DNA from: Purshia tridentata
Taxonomy: Eukaryota; Streptophyta; Magnoliopsida; Rosales; Rosaceae
NCBI GenBank assembly: GCA_003254885.1
Contig: QANT01003171.1
Location: 1-37,366, forward strand
Reading direction: 5' to 3'
DNA: 37,366 nucleotides
Positions 24,058-35,791 of this stretch are shown in pieces. Within the stretch, counting starts at the first letter, position 1. Each line of letters opens with the position of its first letter. The translations under genes and the position numbers were made by a program. The notes beneath the pieces were generated by a model. The model was not told the origin of the DNA. It did no database searches and saw only the letters and a program-made list of their open reading frames with translations.

Positions 24058-24724
24058 GACGTGGGTGCGAAGCGGTTTGGTGCAGTATATGTGCAAAACC
24101 ATGAGCCGCACCATAAATACATAAATAATTTAGTTTGGTGCATTGTACGGTAAGAATTAGAGGAAAACCAAACCAAACCTTATACGGTTATAGTTTGGTT
24201 CGGTGTTACAGGTGAACAATTAGGACTATACACAATTCGAGATGTTTTGTAGCATTTTTTTAGCCCAAATATGTTTTTGAGCAATTTTTTAGCTCAAATT
24301 AAAAATACTAACAACTAAAAAAGTAACAAATATATGTAATACACAAATACAAAGTCCAAACTCCAAATATGTTTAATAGTGTTTAATAATTAATAGTTTC
24401 TACTTTCCAAATTCCAATCTAACCAAAAATCCAAAAGAAATTAAACAATAAACCATACATATAAACCATAAATAATGTTTTTGGTCACTTTTTAATTTAA
24501 AATCATATATAAACTATAAATATATTTATAAAATTATAATTACGGTGCGGTTTGGTTCAACTTGGTTTTATTAGGTGTAAAACCGGCACCTACACTTATT
24601 AAGGACGGTTTGGTTCGATTCTTGTAACAGTATTTGACCAAAAAAGTTAACACGGTTTTTTATGGTTTTTTTAGGAGCGGTTTGGTTCGGTTCCGTGGTT
24701 TTACAGTGAAAATGCCCACCCTAA
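24058..24724. mobile_element. Non-autonomous insertion rich in GGTTTGGTTCGGTT words, 10-bp target duplication
   Basis: The 667-bp segment is flanked by perfect 10-bp copies of GGCTTAATTA (24048-24057 and 24725-24734). Its ends resemble each other weakly as an inverted repeat: GTGGGTGCGAAGCGGTTTGG on the left and AGGGTGGGCATTTTCACTG on the opposite strand at the right. Both ends are rich in CGGTTTGGTTCGG words and the middle is AT-rich. No transposase frame exists; the plus frame at 24634-24882 crosses the boundary and is not a gene. A 10-bp duplication suggests a Mutator-like origin, unproven. Confidence 0.7.
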
Positions 24725-24734
24725 GGCTTAATTA

Positions 24735-25795
24735 TATTTATTTATTGAGCTCTATGTCACTTTATCATTTACTAAATAAAAATAAAAGCCTAAATATCTT
24801 AGAACGAGAACTTTTTTCCTTCCAAAAATTGCTGTTTTTAAAAAAAAAAAATTTTTACATAAATGTTGGTAAATCAGTATAAAATCAACAATGATACTAG
24901 ACTCATTAAATTTATTTACTAATAATGATCTTTATTGTGAATAAATGAGTTTCGAAGTAAATTAAATTTCAATCAATAAAAAATACCACATCATTATTTT
25001 GAAAGTCAGGTTTCCATTTTTCAACAACAGAAACTTAATCATACATATATTTGAAATTAGAAAATTATTATATATAACTAACGTACCAGCAGTGTAATCA
25101 ATTTATGTAGCCAATCACACAGTATATTTTTCCTACTTTAATAGGAGTAAACTCAATATCTCCATCTTATTATTTTATTTCCCATGGGATGATAATAAGT
25201 GATGTATAATATTAATAACTCATCAAAACCCAAATTTTTGTTTGACATTCCATTACAAACTCTGACTGGAGTTTCATAAGAAACAAAAAAAATTCCCAAC
25301 AACGTTTCCCACAGTTTCTCTCTCATCGCATGAGAAAAGCAAATACAGTACGCATTGCATGAAATTTTTAACCCCGACAATTTTCATTCTTTGAAGAGTG
25401 TTGGTACTAATTTGTGATGCGGAAATTAAAAGGTTAACTCTACTAATTCGTGGGGATTAGGTAGTTAACAAGCATATAATATAAAAGAAAACAAGCATCC
25501 ATGGGATTCAGGCTGCATGAAATCAACCCAACATCTGTTGATGATCATGCAGCTCTGACGAGGCCCTGAAAAAATTCTGACCAGAAAGAACATGGTATAG
25601 TGAAAACAAAACACACAATCTTCAACAAAAAAATAAAAGTAAAATACAATTAGAGAATAACATACAACAATAGACGGTCACAAGCCATCTAAACATATCA
25701 AGGTCCACCTAGTTCTTTGTACAAATCCTTGGTTAAGTTAAATCATCTATATATCCGTCAACACAAGCATCTCTATTAGTTACATGTCACCGCCA
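24735..25795. other. Intergenic DNA and 3' UTR of the ZCCHC8-like gene
   Basis: AT-rich. The part nearest 25795, perhaps 200-300 bp, should be the 3' UTR of the minus-strand ZCCHC8-like gene. The minus-strand frame at 25153-25380 is Cys/Tyr-rich with no recognised motif and no gene context. Confidence 0.5.
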
Positions 25796-28700
25796 TTACC
25801 TTCTACGGTGATGGCGATGCCTGTCTAGCTTATCCCTACTATGAGTTGAATCGTCAGGGTCATAGTCATTCCTGCTAACATCATTCCAATTCTCAAATTT
25901 GGCCGCGTCATAATCCTTTGCTGAGTGACGAGAATTCGAGGGTGAGTATGGATAAGAACCTTCACTGACTGAAGAGGTTCTTCTACCTCTGTCTGATTGG
26001 GACCTCCCAAAGGTAGGGCTTCTTGGTCTTGAAACATTACTCGAACTTTGGGAGTTGTAACTATAGTCATAAGTACCATATCTTGGAGGGTAACTAGATG
26101 GGGCAAAACCTGGGTCAACACCAGGAGGACCATCATCTCTAAAATCCCGGGACCACCTTTGCTCACGGTGATGCCCTCTGCTGACAGGTTCAGAATAATG
26201 GTTCGATCTGCTGTGTGAGCGGTTCCTAGAATGATCTGAAAATGAAGGTCCAGGTGCCCAAAGTCTCTCATCAGCATTTTCTGGGATTGGTCCATTTAAT
26301 CCTGGAAATTCGACTGTCATTTTCCTTGGTGGTTCAGAAGGTTCAGGAGGATTGTCTGTTTCGATAATTTCCCCATCCTCCTGTTCTTCCTTAATTTCCC
26401 CATCAGCATGTATTATAATCCCTGATGGCTGATCCTCATCATCCGGATCTAACAATGTCAAGATAAAGTGTTATGGCTAAAAAGAATCTAAAATGTAAAA
26501 GGAAAGGAACCAGTACAATAAAAAAAATATGACTAACAGCGGAGAAACATTATAGTAGCTTGTTAAAACTATAAACCCAAAGTTTGATTATTCCAGAAAA
26601 CAGGATGTTCAAGGGCACTCTTCAGGAAATCAGCAGAGGCCGTTAAACTAAGCAGATACCCCTACATCTACAGAGTTTTTGGAGAATAATCTCTCCAGGA
26701 AATGCACACCCACAACCAAAGCACTGTGAGCCTCTTTCAACCAGGACTTTTTTAAGACGACCCTAATGCAGTTAAATCAACCCAATCCAGTACATAACAT
26801 TTCAGCAATATTAGTTGTAATAAATTATTCTGAGCTTCATCAAGCTTTCCATTAAGTATTCATCAAACTGACATTACCAAATTGAGTAAAAAATTACCTA
26901 GATATCCCAGTGGGTATCCAATTTCTCGCATTCTGTTCAGCCAAGGAGGTGGATCAAGCTCCTGCACAACCCCCCAATAAATAAATAAATAGGTACATAT
27001 ATAAATGAAATAAATAAATAGGAATTTGTTTTACAAGAATAAAAACTCCTAGGAAGGAAACCAAACTCTAACATGACCTCGGCAGATTCATCAAATACAT
27101 GTAATGTTAAATTGAAAGAACAAAAAACTTCTTTACATGTTAAATTGAAAAAACAACATTCAACAATCAAAATCAACTAGAACCTCGCAAGTCTAGTTTC
27201 TCAGAAGGTTCAATGGTCTTGCAATCTCAACCAAATAAGTGTTATGGTATGGTACTACATAATAACTAAATACACCTTCATAAATGTGTTATTTCCACAA
27301 GAATACAACACTTTATCAGCAAATCTTACATCCCAATCAGATTGGGATGGCTTTGTCGACAAATCTAATACCAAATATTCTCTTATAAGCCCTTAGTTTC
27401 TTGAAGGTGAAAGTCACAGTACAATATATCTGAATTCAGGTCATAAGAATGAAAGTACATCATATATCATTTTCTAAGCTAAAAGAATCAGCAATTGAGC
27501 CTAATATTCAATTCACAGTATTTGCCTCGTAATTATAATGCCAAATATGAAAACACCACTGAAAATAAAAAAGTCTTATATATTCAACACAATGAGTTGT
27601 GATTTACCCCAAGACCCAAAAGTTTCCGTGTCTCAGCATCAAGAACACCAGGCCTTAAACCATCATACTTTCCCGCTGGAGAATTCTCATAATATCGAGT
27701 TGAATTGCGAGAACTAGCATTCTGATTTCGTTTAAACTTGCGCTGCTTGCGGGCATTATTGACAGCAGCATTGTCACGAGGCTTTGGGCAATCCTTCAAC
27801 GAATGATTGTAAGAACCACAATTGAAACAACGGCTAGCATCATCTATGATCTCCAAGCCTCTAAAAATTAAATAAAATAAAGAAAGATAAAGAAAGTCTG
27901 TAAGTCATTCGAACAAAACAACTTTTTTTTATAAGTAGAAGTGATGCTATAAAAAACCATGAAATGGATTCAAATAAATTCACCTACAGATTAACACTTG
28001 ACAAAACCTACATTTCATGCCATGACTAGATCAAAGATCAAATGAAGACCTCTACTTAGACACCTAATGATTTAGGAGCCCACTCAACCTACACTCTTGC
28101 TATTTATTATCATTTTTTTGGTCTGGTGGTTTCTCCCTTCCAAAAGATCAAGGACTTAAATAAGTCTATCAAAGGGATTCAATCCAAAACATGGTAAATA
28201 AGGAACCAACTGCAACACCTTCAACAAATAAAGTAACACTTCAATTGAGATTACGTGGTATAAGGGAGAAAAATGTTTACCCCTCCACATTGCTTGAACC
28301 ACCAGCCAAAGTCAAACCTAAGGCATAACCACGATCATATAGAGGCACATAATTGCTATCCAAAGGAATGGAGTCCTTGTTCTGTCCTTTCCTTGTTTGG
28401 TTGTCCATCCAAAAAGACTGCACATGAAAAGAAGACTTCAGAAGAACAAATGAGATTGTACTAGGGATAAAAACTCATAAAACACATTATTTCTTTCCTG
28501 TTTTTGTGCGCCACAACTCAAGCACACAAGACACACAGAGCAAAATAGGCACAATAACAGGATACTCACCACTGCAGACGTCCTCTCTGTACCAACATGA
28601 AGAGCAGGAAAGAACGTATCTTCACCTGATTCCACCACTTCAGTAGGATCCTGAACGATCACATGGTTCAAGTAGTATCCATAAACCCATTACAGCCAAA

Positions 28701-30512
28701 AGAAAAAGGAAATATAATGCACAAAACGCACCATCACAATTTAGTCAACAATTCTAAACAGGTAACACCCATTTAATTCACTCTGCCAATTGAATATTTC
28801 ACATTCTCTTAGATATTCTTGCTTTCATTACATATCACCAAAAATATAACAAAAGAATTCATTCTTTAAAGCTTAGTCCATTTCACAAACCTTAAGATTG
28901 TTAAACCGAACACACCCCAAGTTTTGAGTAAAGTCTTCAAAGGCAAAAGCAAATGGAACTTAAGCACTTTCTTTACAAACTAACGCTTAACCCATCCTAT
29001 TGAGAAGAAATGACCAAAAATAAATTCAATTTAAAAGCATGATGGGGAAACAGATCCTAGAAACTGTCTTAAGTAAGGTTGCTAAGGAGTAGATTAGAAG
29101 GGTCATCTGATAATCTAGAACTCAATTAAATCCAGACATCTCTATTCATTCTGAAATTAAGATTTTTTTTATTAGTTTGTTTCTAACCCCTCCCCCTCCT
29201 TTTTTCTGGGTTAAATATGGCGATTATTGATACAATGGGTTGGATCTAATTATTTTAAACGAGTTTGACCTTTTATTCTTGGTGCTTTTCAATAGAATTC
29301 TTATAAATAACAGCTTCATATTGAATCTACCCAGCTCTTAAATATCCTTGATAATAAAATACAAAGAATCATATTCCCTAGTATAAATGAGTGAGTCTTA
29401 CTTGAGATGAAGAAACATGTTGAGCATGCCACTCTGACCACTGCTGTAATAGTTCTTCAAGCTTATGTTTACTAGCTCTAGAAAAATTAAAAAGAAATAT
29501 GCTGAGAAATTGGCAAATGGAAAACTAACCACAATTAGGATTATATATATACTCAATAATTACTTTGGATTATCTGTTGGTTTAAGATTATATAAGAATA
29601 ATTCGCAAAGAAGAGTACTCCAGCCCAACCTTGTTAAGGAACTATATGTTACACACACTGAAGCTTGCTGTTCATCAATAGTCATTCGGGCTCTCTTAAC
29701 ACCTGATATAGCTGGCAATGTTGAATTATGGAGAACAGAAGTTAAACAATCATGCCATAAACTGAAAACAACCTAAATTTCAGTATCCTTAAAATTATTT
29801 TTTAAGGCATACTGCAATCTACAGTTGTAGAAGCAAAACCTAATTTCGTGTATTTTCCAAGTTTTTCAGTTAAACAGATCTGGATAATATACAAGAAAAA
29901 AACCTAAGGATAAGCAACGTGGAGAAGGATACGAATGCCATCTGTTTTGTGGATTCCAAAAGGACTTGCATCTTGGACTGCAAGGTGACCATTTTCATGC
30001 ACCTTTGAGCACAAGATATTTGACTCCTGTGCAACTGTAGAAGTTTCAGTCATTGCAACATGTACTTGCAGCAGAGACGACTTGTCAACCGAATCATTGT
30101 TAAAATTTGACTCTGGTATTGCATATTGAACACCCCCCTCCTTGTGACCCTTTAGTTTGATTTCTTCATCTGTGGAACCATAACTGCTCAAAGCAGGGAG
30201 GTTTCTTATGTCCTCAATTTCCATGTCTGAATCGCTACCAACTAATTCATTTTCAAGATTGTCTTCCAGTATGCAATGGCCACCTTCATTTTGAACATCG
30301 CTCTCATGCCCCAGATTCTCATTGCCTTCATATTGAGCGTCGCTCTCATGCCCCATATTCTCACTGTTTGGTTTAACTTCTTTATCCTCAGAATTAGTAG
30401 GTAGAGAATCAACCTCTTTAGAGTCACAATGACTATTATTAAGTTCATCATTCACATCCCCGCAGCCAGAATCACCAGAAGCAGCAATGACAATAAAATC
30501 CTCAGATTCCAT
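25796..30512 (-). CDS. ZCCHC8-like zinc-knuckle / PSP-domain protein, 8 coding exons, 641 aa
   Basis: In animals ZCCHC8 is the scaffold of the NEXT complex, which with the MTR4 helicase and RBM7 guides nuclear RNA to the exosome; plants have ZCCHC8A/B with HEN2. Exons in transcript order: 30512-29933, 29711-29630, 29477-29402, 28650-28570, 28417-28281, 27860-27608, 26961-26898, 26448-25796. An acidic N-terminal part (about 1-193, with a 14-residue tandem repeat) precedes KRARMTIDEQQ and LEELLQQWSEWHAQH. A CX2CX4HX4C knuckle (CFNCGSYNHSLKDC) follows at about 320, then a PSP motif (RPGVLDAETRKLLGLG and ELDPPPWLNRMREIGYPLGY), then an Arg/Ser/His-rich tail ending RHHRRR. The first-exon donor (C then GTATCCTT) is U12-like, and the exon 1-2 join is the least certain; an acceptor 9 nt further in also keeps frame. 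Upstream, ATG then GTAAGT at 31121-31114 marks a probable leader exon. Confidence 0.87.
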
Positions 30513-31218
30513 ATTTATTGAAGAAGCAATTTTTATTTAACAGGCCATACAGAAACTTCTCTGCAGTACATGTATAATCATCAGTTGACCAGAAAACCAA
30601 GACTTAATCTATACATGAACAATCGTAAGCGCAGAAACTTCTCTACAGTACACAAATGTCTTCAATTTTGGTCTTTGGGTAGAAATATACGAGACTGAAA
30701 TAAAATTAACTAACCACCAACATATAAACTAATTAACCAATAATTTAATATAACATAATCATGTAGTATAATAAACTGACATTCTCTTGTACACTTTTTA
30801 ACATGACCAAATATCCAGACACACCACTACCTCAACTCAAAAAAATCAAGCAAGAAGCAGACAGAACAATGAATTATCACCAATTCCCATAAATAAAAAA
30901 AGGAAGGAAGAAATATTTAAACAAAAAAGAGAAAGCAATGGCATATGATTAAGAATGCATTCAAGCTCCATTTAGCTGCCGGATAAAAGGCATTAAAGCT
31001 TAATCCTCAAAACTTATTCACTTTCCCACTTAAAATTCCGCGGTTTCTTGGAACCAAACGGAGAAGAGGAAAATGATAGAAACCGACCTAAAATTAGGGA
31101 TTCGAAGAGTGCACTTACCATGAATTGAGTGAGATTAGGTTTTGTTAGAATGCCCCGACCTGAATCAGAAGGCCCGGAGATGTCTCGGATTTCCGAGTGA
31201 GAGGCTCTCGTCGTCTGC

Positions 31219-31249
<31 letters not shown>

Positions 31250-31260
31250 GTGATGATTGG
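30513..31260 (-). promoter_or_regulatory. Leader, probable leader intron and promoter of the ZCCHC8-like gene
   Basis: A strong donor, ATTCATG then GTAAGTGC, ends a probable noncoding exon at 31119 on the minus strand. An acceptor CTGCAG lies near 30560-30565, so a leader intron of about 550 bp is likely. If that acceptor is used, the leader ATG opens a short uORF that closes before the main start. A (GA)n run at 31223-31248 lies just upstream, in the likely promoter or early leader. The plus-strand frame at 31142-31348 is a composition artefact of this run. Confidence 0.5.
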
Positions 31261-32199
31261 ATGCGCTACGGCGTACGGAACAAGGCGGGCTCTCGCCGCC
31301 GCAGCTATTTTAAGTGAGGAGATATCATTGACTTTTTTTATTTATTAAATCGTCTTTTACTTTTCCTCTATTTTTTCTATGAAGATTAATCGAGATTTAC
31401 GAGTCTTAATTGTTATGCAATCCTCATCTATAATGCTATAATTATGTTTTTTATAAACTTGATGGTATAATTCAAGATTGTTAATGGGTGGGAGGGGGAA
31501 AGTTGAAGGGGACAGAAAATGCCACAATTATCACAAATGCTCTTATTTTACTAGATACTTTCATGTATCATGTTAGTTGTTACGAATTTGAATAATTTGA
31601 TTTGAGTAAATTTTAGTTTTAATTTATATAAATTTTTATTCAAATAAATTTGTGATATAAATTAAATATTTAACAATATAATATATCAAATTGTGTGAGA
31701 TAATATTATTTTTATATCAGATTATTTTTTGATTGTGCGACATAACAAAATATATAAACTTGTGTGATAATACAAGACTATTCGATAAAACTCCGGTTAT
31801 TATTACTTTAACATTAAACTACCTCTGTAAAGATGTGACTTTATGACAGGTCAATTATTAGTGGAGTTGGCTTGATAAGACTATTTTTATATATCAATAT
31901 ATGCATAACATAAGAAAATATACGTACTCATCCATCCCCATATGAATCCTATGCAAAATTGAAAGAGTACCATTTTTGCTGGCTCCACATCCATAATCAT
32001 CAAGGCTAGCCATTGGTCCTATTTGGTCCACATGTAGTCAAAAGATAAGCAGCCACTGCTGCATTACAATTTGCAAGTCTTCTGTGTATGTGGGAAATGT
32101 GAAGCTCTATGTGTATGACTAAGTGATACTACTTCCTAATTAGTTGAGGATAAAGCCCTTCTCTTGTGATAAGTTCCTTCTATCAATCATCATCTTCTG
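31261..32199. other. Intergenic DNA and 3' UTR of the GEX3-like gene
   Basis: AT-rich with no coding potential. The part nearest 32199 should hold the 3' UTR of the minus-strand GEX3-like gene. No transposon ends found. Confidence 0.5.
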
Positions 32200-35100
32200 T
32201 TACTCTGTAGCCTGTACAGACTCCACTTCACCCTCATGATTCACAAATCCTCTTGAGCTTGATGCTGGCTCTGATGGGCTTCTCTTGTAGTCCCCTGTAA
32301 AGAGCCCAGCATCACCTGAGCTCTCTGCTTCCAATGGTGCCTTCCCCTTGTCTTCTTCACAAGAAGTCCAGCTACTCTCTCCCTCACTGCTGCTGTTTTC
32401 TCTGGAAGATGATGTATCACTCAATGTGTGGAAGACATGAGTAACACTCTCTTTCTTTGCACCACCAAAATAATAGCTCCTTGCTTTCCCATCATATAAT
32501 GGAAGAAGAGATTTTGATCGCAAGCTCGCCCCATCCCTGCCCAAGCTATAGGTTGTTGATAGCTTTCTCTCTATGCCTTCCCTTTCTTGTAACAGACTGC
32601 CCAATTTCTCAAGCACAACTTCATTGGCCACTGCTTCAGCTGCAGCTTTTTGTTCAAGTTCTGTGATTGACCTATCAAATGCCTTCTTTTTGAGCAGGAG
32701 AGAACGCTGAAATCAAGGAGGAAAAGGTAGGAAACATATTTGAGGAAGCGAGAGGAACATAAAAATTATTGTGGTTGTTGTATACAGCTAATTTCTCAGG
32801 ATGAGAAGTTCATTGTTCAAGAACAAGCACTGTATAGCGTCTTTTAAGTACATGCTAATCTAGCACAAGCATCTTTGATCTCCTTCACCTCTCTCCCTTT
32901 GTTTCATGGGAAAACTGTCACTTCTAAGTAAGCGTATGATGATAAGGATTTAAAGCTTACTCGCTTTTCAAGAAAACTTCCAAGGTCTTCACGTTGAAGC
33001 TTCTTTTTGCTCCAAAATATACAACAGAATCGCACAAGTCCAGCTAGTGCTACCAAGATTGTAGATTCAAAAAGCAGGAACCAGAGTATTGCCCTTTCAT
33101 TACCTGAAGGGACAAAAACATAGAAGGACTGGCAGCTCAAATCCTTCAAGGTCAAGAATTTTACAACTATTACATTTGCATAGAGTTTCTACTTACCAGT
33201 ATAGATATTGGCAAGTTTTGGCCTTACTTGGAAGCAGCTAGACATCAGCTTGTGACCTGAGCATAAGTAGAGAATTTTATGAATTGTGAGATACATGAAT
33301 GTCAAGGCAATTGTGGAGTTAGTTCTTACGCGTGGAACGGCATGCTAGTGGGTTTCCATTCTCTGCATTAGTGAAAACAAATGGATCAATATGCGAGTCC
33401 AAGATCCTTTTTCATGTTTCTCAGCTAGATTACAAGGGCATTCATATTTCCATACATATTTCAGGATACAGAAAAAAGTTGTGCCAACAATTGTTGAACT
33501 ACTGTTAAGAAGTAAATGTGCTAACAATTAGAATCTCACTTGCAGCAGCAACAAATGCAAGAAGAATCCTCTCGTCTAGTATAAAATGGTGAAGATCACT
33601 CTGAGACAATAAGGATGAGAATTGGCCTGGTATAACCAACCAGTGAAAGCATTTAGGGTGTGCACAGCAATAAAAAATGGTATGGAAGGACAGATAGGTT
33701 CCAAAAATAAAAGGCTAAAATTGACAAAAAGAAATTCAAATAAACAGAATTACCAGGATGGCTTCCAGACCAGTAGATGGACCCGGTGGCTGGAACATAC
33801 AATGTGAAACGTACACTATTGGGTTTTGTTGCTGAAACATAAGTATATTCACCTACTGTGCGGCTGGTCTTCCCCTCCACCTGTGTCTGAGAAATATAAA
33901 CTGCATAGCCAGTGCAGTCAAGAAATGGAGTGACTTGGATCACAGAATCCATTGCAGCTGTTTTTGAGAATTTTTTTAAAATCCCAGTTGGTGAAAATGA
34001 GTACAGGAATCCATCCAATGAACCAATAGATATCCAACCTGTTATAGCAGATGAAGTAGCAGAGAAAGCAAATCAGTTCATTGTGAGTTATGACCAACCA
34101 CAAAATTTGGAAAGGTAGAGAAACATGGAGTTACCATTAGAATCAACAACTGCTGTGTAACCAGCCGTACTTAATGGCCCAATACTTCCCTCCCACAACA
34201 CATTTCCTGAAAAAACATCTAGAGCTAACAAAAGAGCCTTAGCTGGTACAGTAACATACAATCGGCCATTGCTTCCAGAGGTTATAGTGAAAACTTTGTC
34301 ATACGAACTTAAATCCTGGATCCATTGGAAGTATTGACTACGAATTGATAAAGAGTACAGTACTCCTTCAGTATTTGAGACCTACAAATTAAAGAGGGGA
34401 CAAAAAAATTCTTAAAGAAAAACTCACAAAAATTTGACCTTGTTCCTAAGAAAGTTCTTATAAAAAAATTACTTTCCTCAATTACATAGACATTCTAACT
34501 ACTTGTTTATACTGAGAGAGAGACTGCTCACATTTTATTATGCCCCTAATTGATAATGCTTAAAGAAACGGGAAACCAAGCAAGGATGAGCAGACCTTAC
34601 ATATATACTAGCCTCACATTCATCAATCACAGGGACTGAGTTAAAATAACAATCTGGACTGTCCTTCCTACAACCCTGACGGTAGCCATATTGGTCAATC
34701 ACAGGTCCGGCACTCCAGAGCAATTGCCCATGTGGCATGTATGCAAATAGGCCCCTATCTCTAATATTTATATATACAGATGAACTCAATGTGCTAACTG
34801 CAACCCCAACAATCTCACCTTGTCCTTCTGTAGTTGGTTCTGTACTAAGCAAAACTTCTGCATCAGGTCCAGAAGTTCCATTGTTTACCAAGTTGATCTT
34901 AATCACCCTATTTTCTGCAACCAGATATATCTGCCAAGATTTGCAAAAGTTAACAACTTGATAAGGTTGCAGAAATGGCATTTCAAAATGAACAGGAAGT
35001 AACATTTCATGTATTGGATTTCATATTCAAGCAGCTCTACTCTATCCCATTGATTTGCTTTACATATTAGACACGGAATATAAAGAAAATTACATACCTT

Positions 35101-35489
35101 TCCTTTACTCCCATGGACTGGAGGCATATCGAAATTGCATGTATAATTCAAATGCAAGGTCCAAGCAATGGACCCATTACTTTCAAATGCAAGCAAATCT
35201 TTTTCAGAGCAAGTATATACCCTCCCATCACGTCCAATTAGAGGTCTCGAGAGTCTACGAGAATTTCTCCTAGTTGGCTCCTTAGCTGAAACAGAAAAAC
35301 AATGAAAAACCACAACCCCTTTCAATGGCGCCTAGCTTAATTTTAGAGCAACATAAACCACTGACACACAAAACACAGAATGTCGTTACCTTGGTAGTTC
35401 TGGAATTGCGCAGGCTGAGAATGGGTAGAAGCCAAAGGGTCCAAAGAGGCCACTACGAACAAGAACACCAGAGATTTGAACACTGCCAT
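32200..35489 (-). CDS. GEX3: GEX3 (GAMETE EXPRESSED 3)-like membrane protein, 10 coding exons, 659 aa
   Basis: Arabidopsis GEX3 is a plasma-membrane protein of pollen and egg cell that affects pollen-tube guidance. Exons in transcript order: 35489-35390, 35285-35098, 34930-34601, 34381-34135, 34038-33754, 33626-33540, 33362-33330, 33256-33197, 33103-32961, 32706-32200; all phases join. The N-terminus MAVFKSLVFLFVVASLDPLA is a signal peptide. Residues about 40-420 form PQQ-like propeller blades (GRDGRVYTCSEKDLLAFESN, SNTEGVLYSLS, SNGRLYVTVPAKALLLALD, NGWISIGSLDGFLYSFSP), with Cys-rich CRKDSPDCYFN. A membrane segment (AILWFLLFESTILVALAGLV) at about 447-470 precedes a basic stop (SKKKLQRED) and a Ser/Glu-rich cytoplasmic tail. 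Exon 7 is only 33 nt. The total is close to the Arabidopsis length as I recall it. Confidence 0.88.
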
Positions 35490-35791
35490 TTCAGGGATTG
35501 CAAAGAACACTGTATGTGAGTGAAAGTGTGAGAGAGAAGTAGAGATTTTTTGGGCTCTGTTGATTTGTATGATCCCTCATTTGGAAATAACGGTCATTTA
35601 ACCGCTCCCAACGTGGGGGAACCAAATGGTCACTGTACGTGAGTGAAAGTGTGAGAGAAAAATAGAGATTTATTGACGATAATTCTGTATTAATTGGTCA
35701 ATTTTTGTGTAGTCAATATTATGAAAACACGTCTTCTTATTCTGTTTCCAGGGTTTCAAAACCTGAAACCTGAAACAAAAACAAGCCGACA
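35490..35791. promoter_or_regulatory. Short divergent promoter between GEX3-like and KRR1-like genes, with internal duplication
   Basis: The two start codons are 302 bp apart on opposite strands, so both leaders and any shared promoter must fit here. A segment of about 43 bp (CACTGTA(T/C)GTGAGTGAAAG then TGTGAGAGA) occurs at about 35508-35550 and again at about 35629-35672, a 122-bp offset. No TATA box can be assigned with confidence. Confidence 0.6.

Noticed and set aside
25153..25380. Minus-strand frame of 75 codons
   Set aside because: No recognised motif and no plausible splice partners; it lies downstream of the ZCCHC8-like stop codon.
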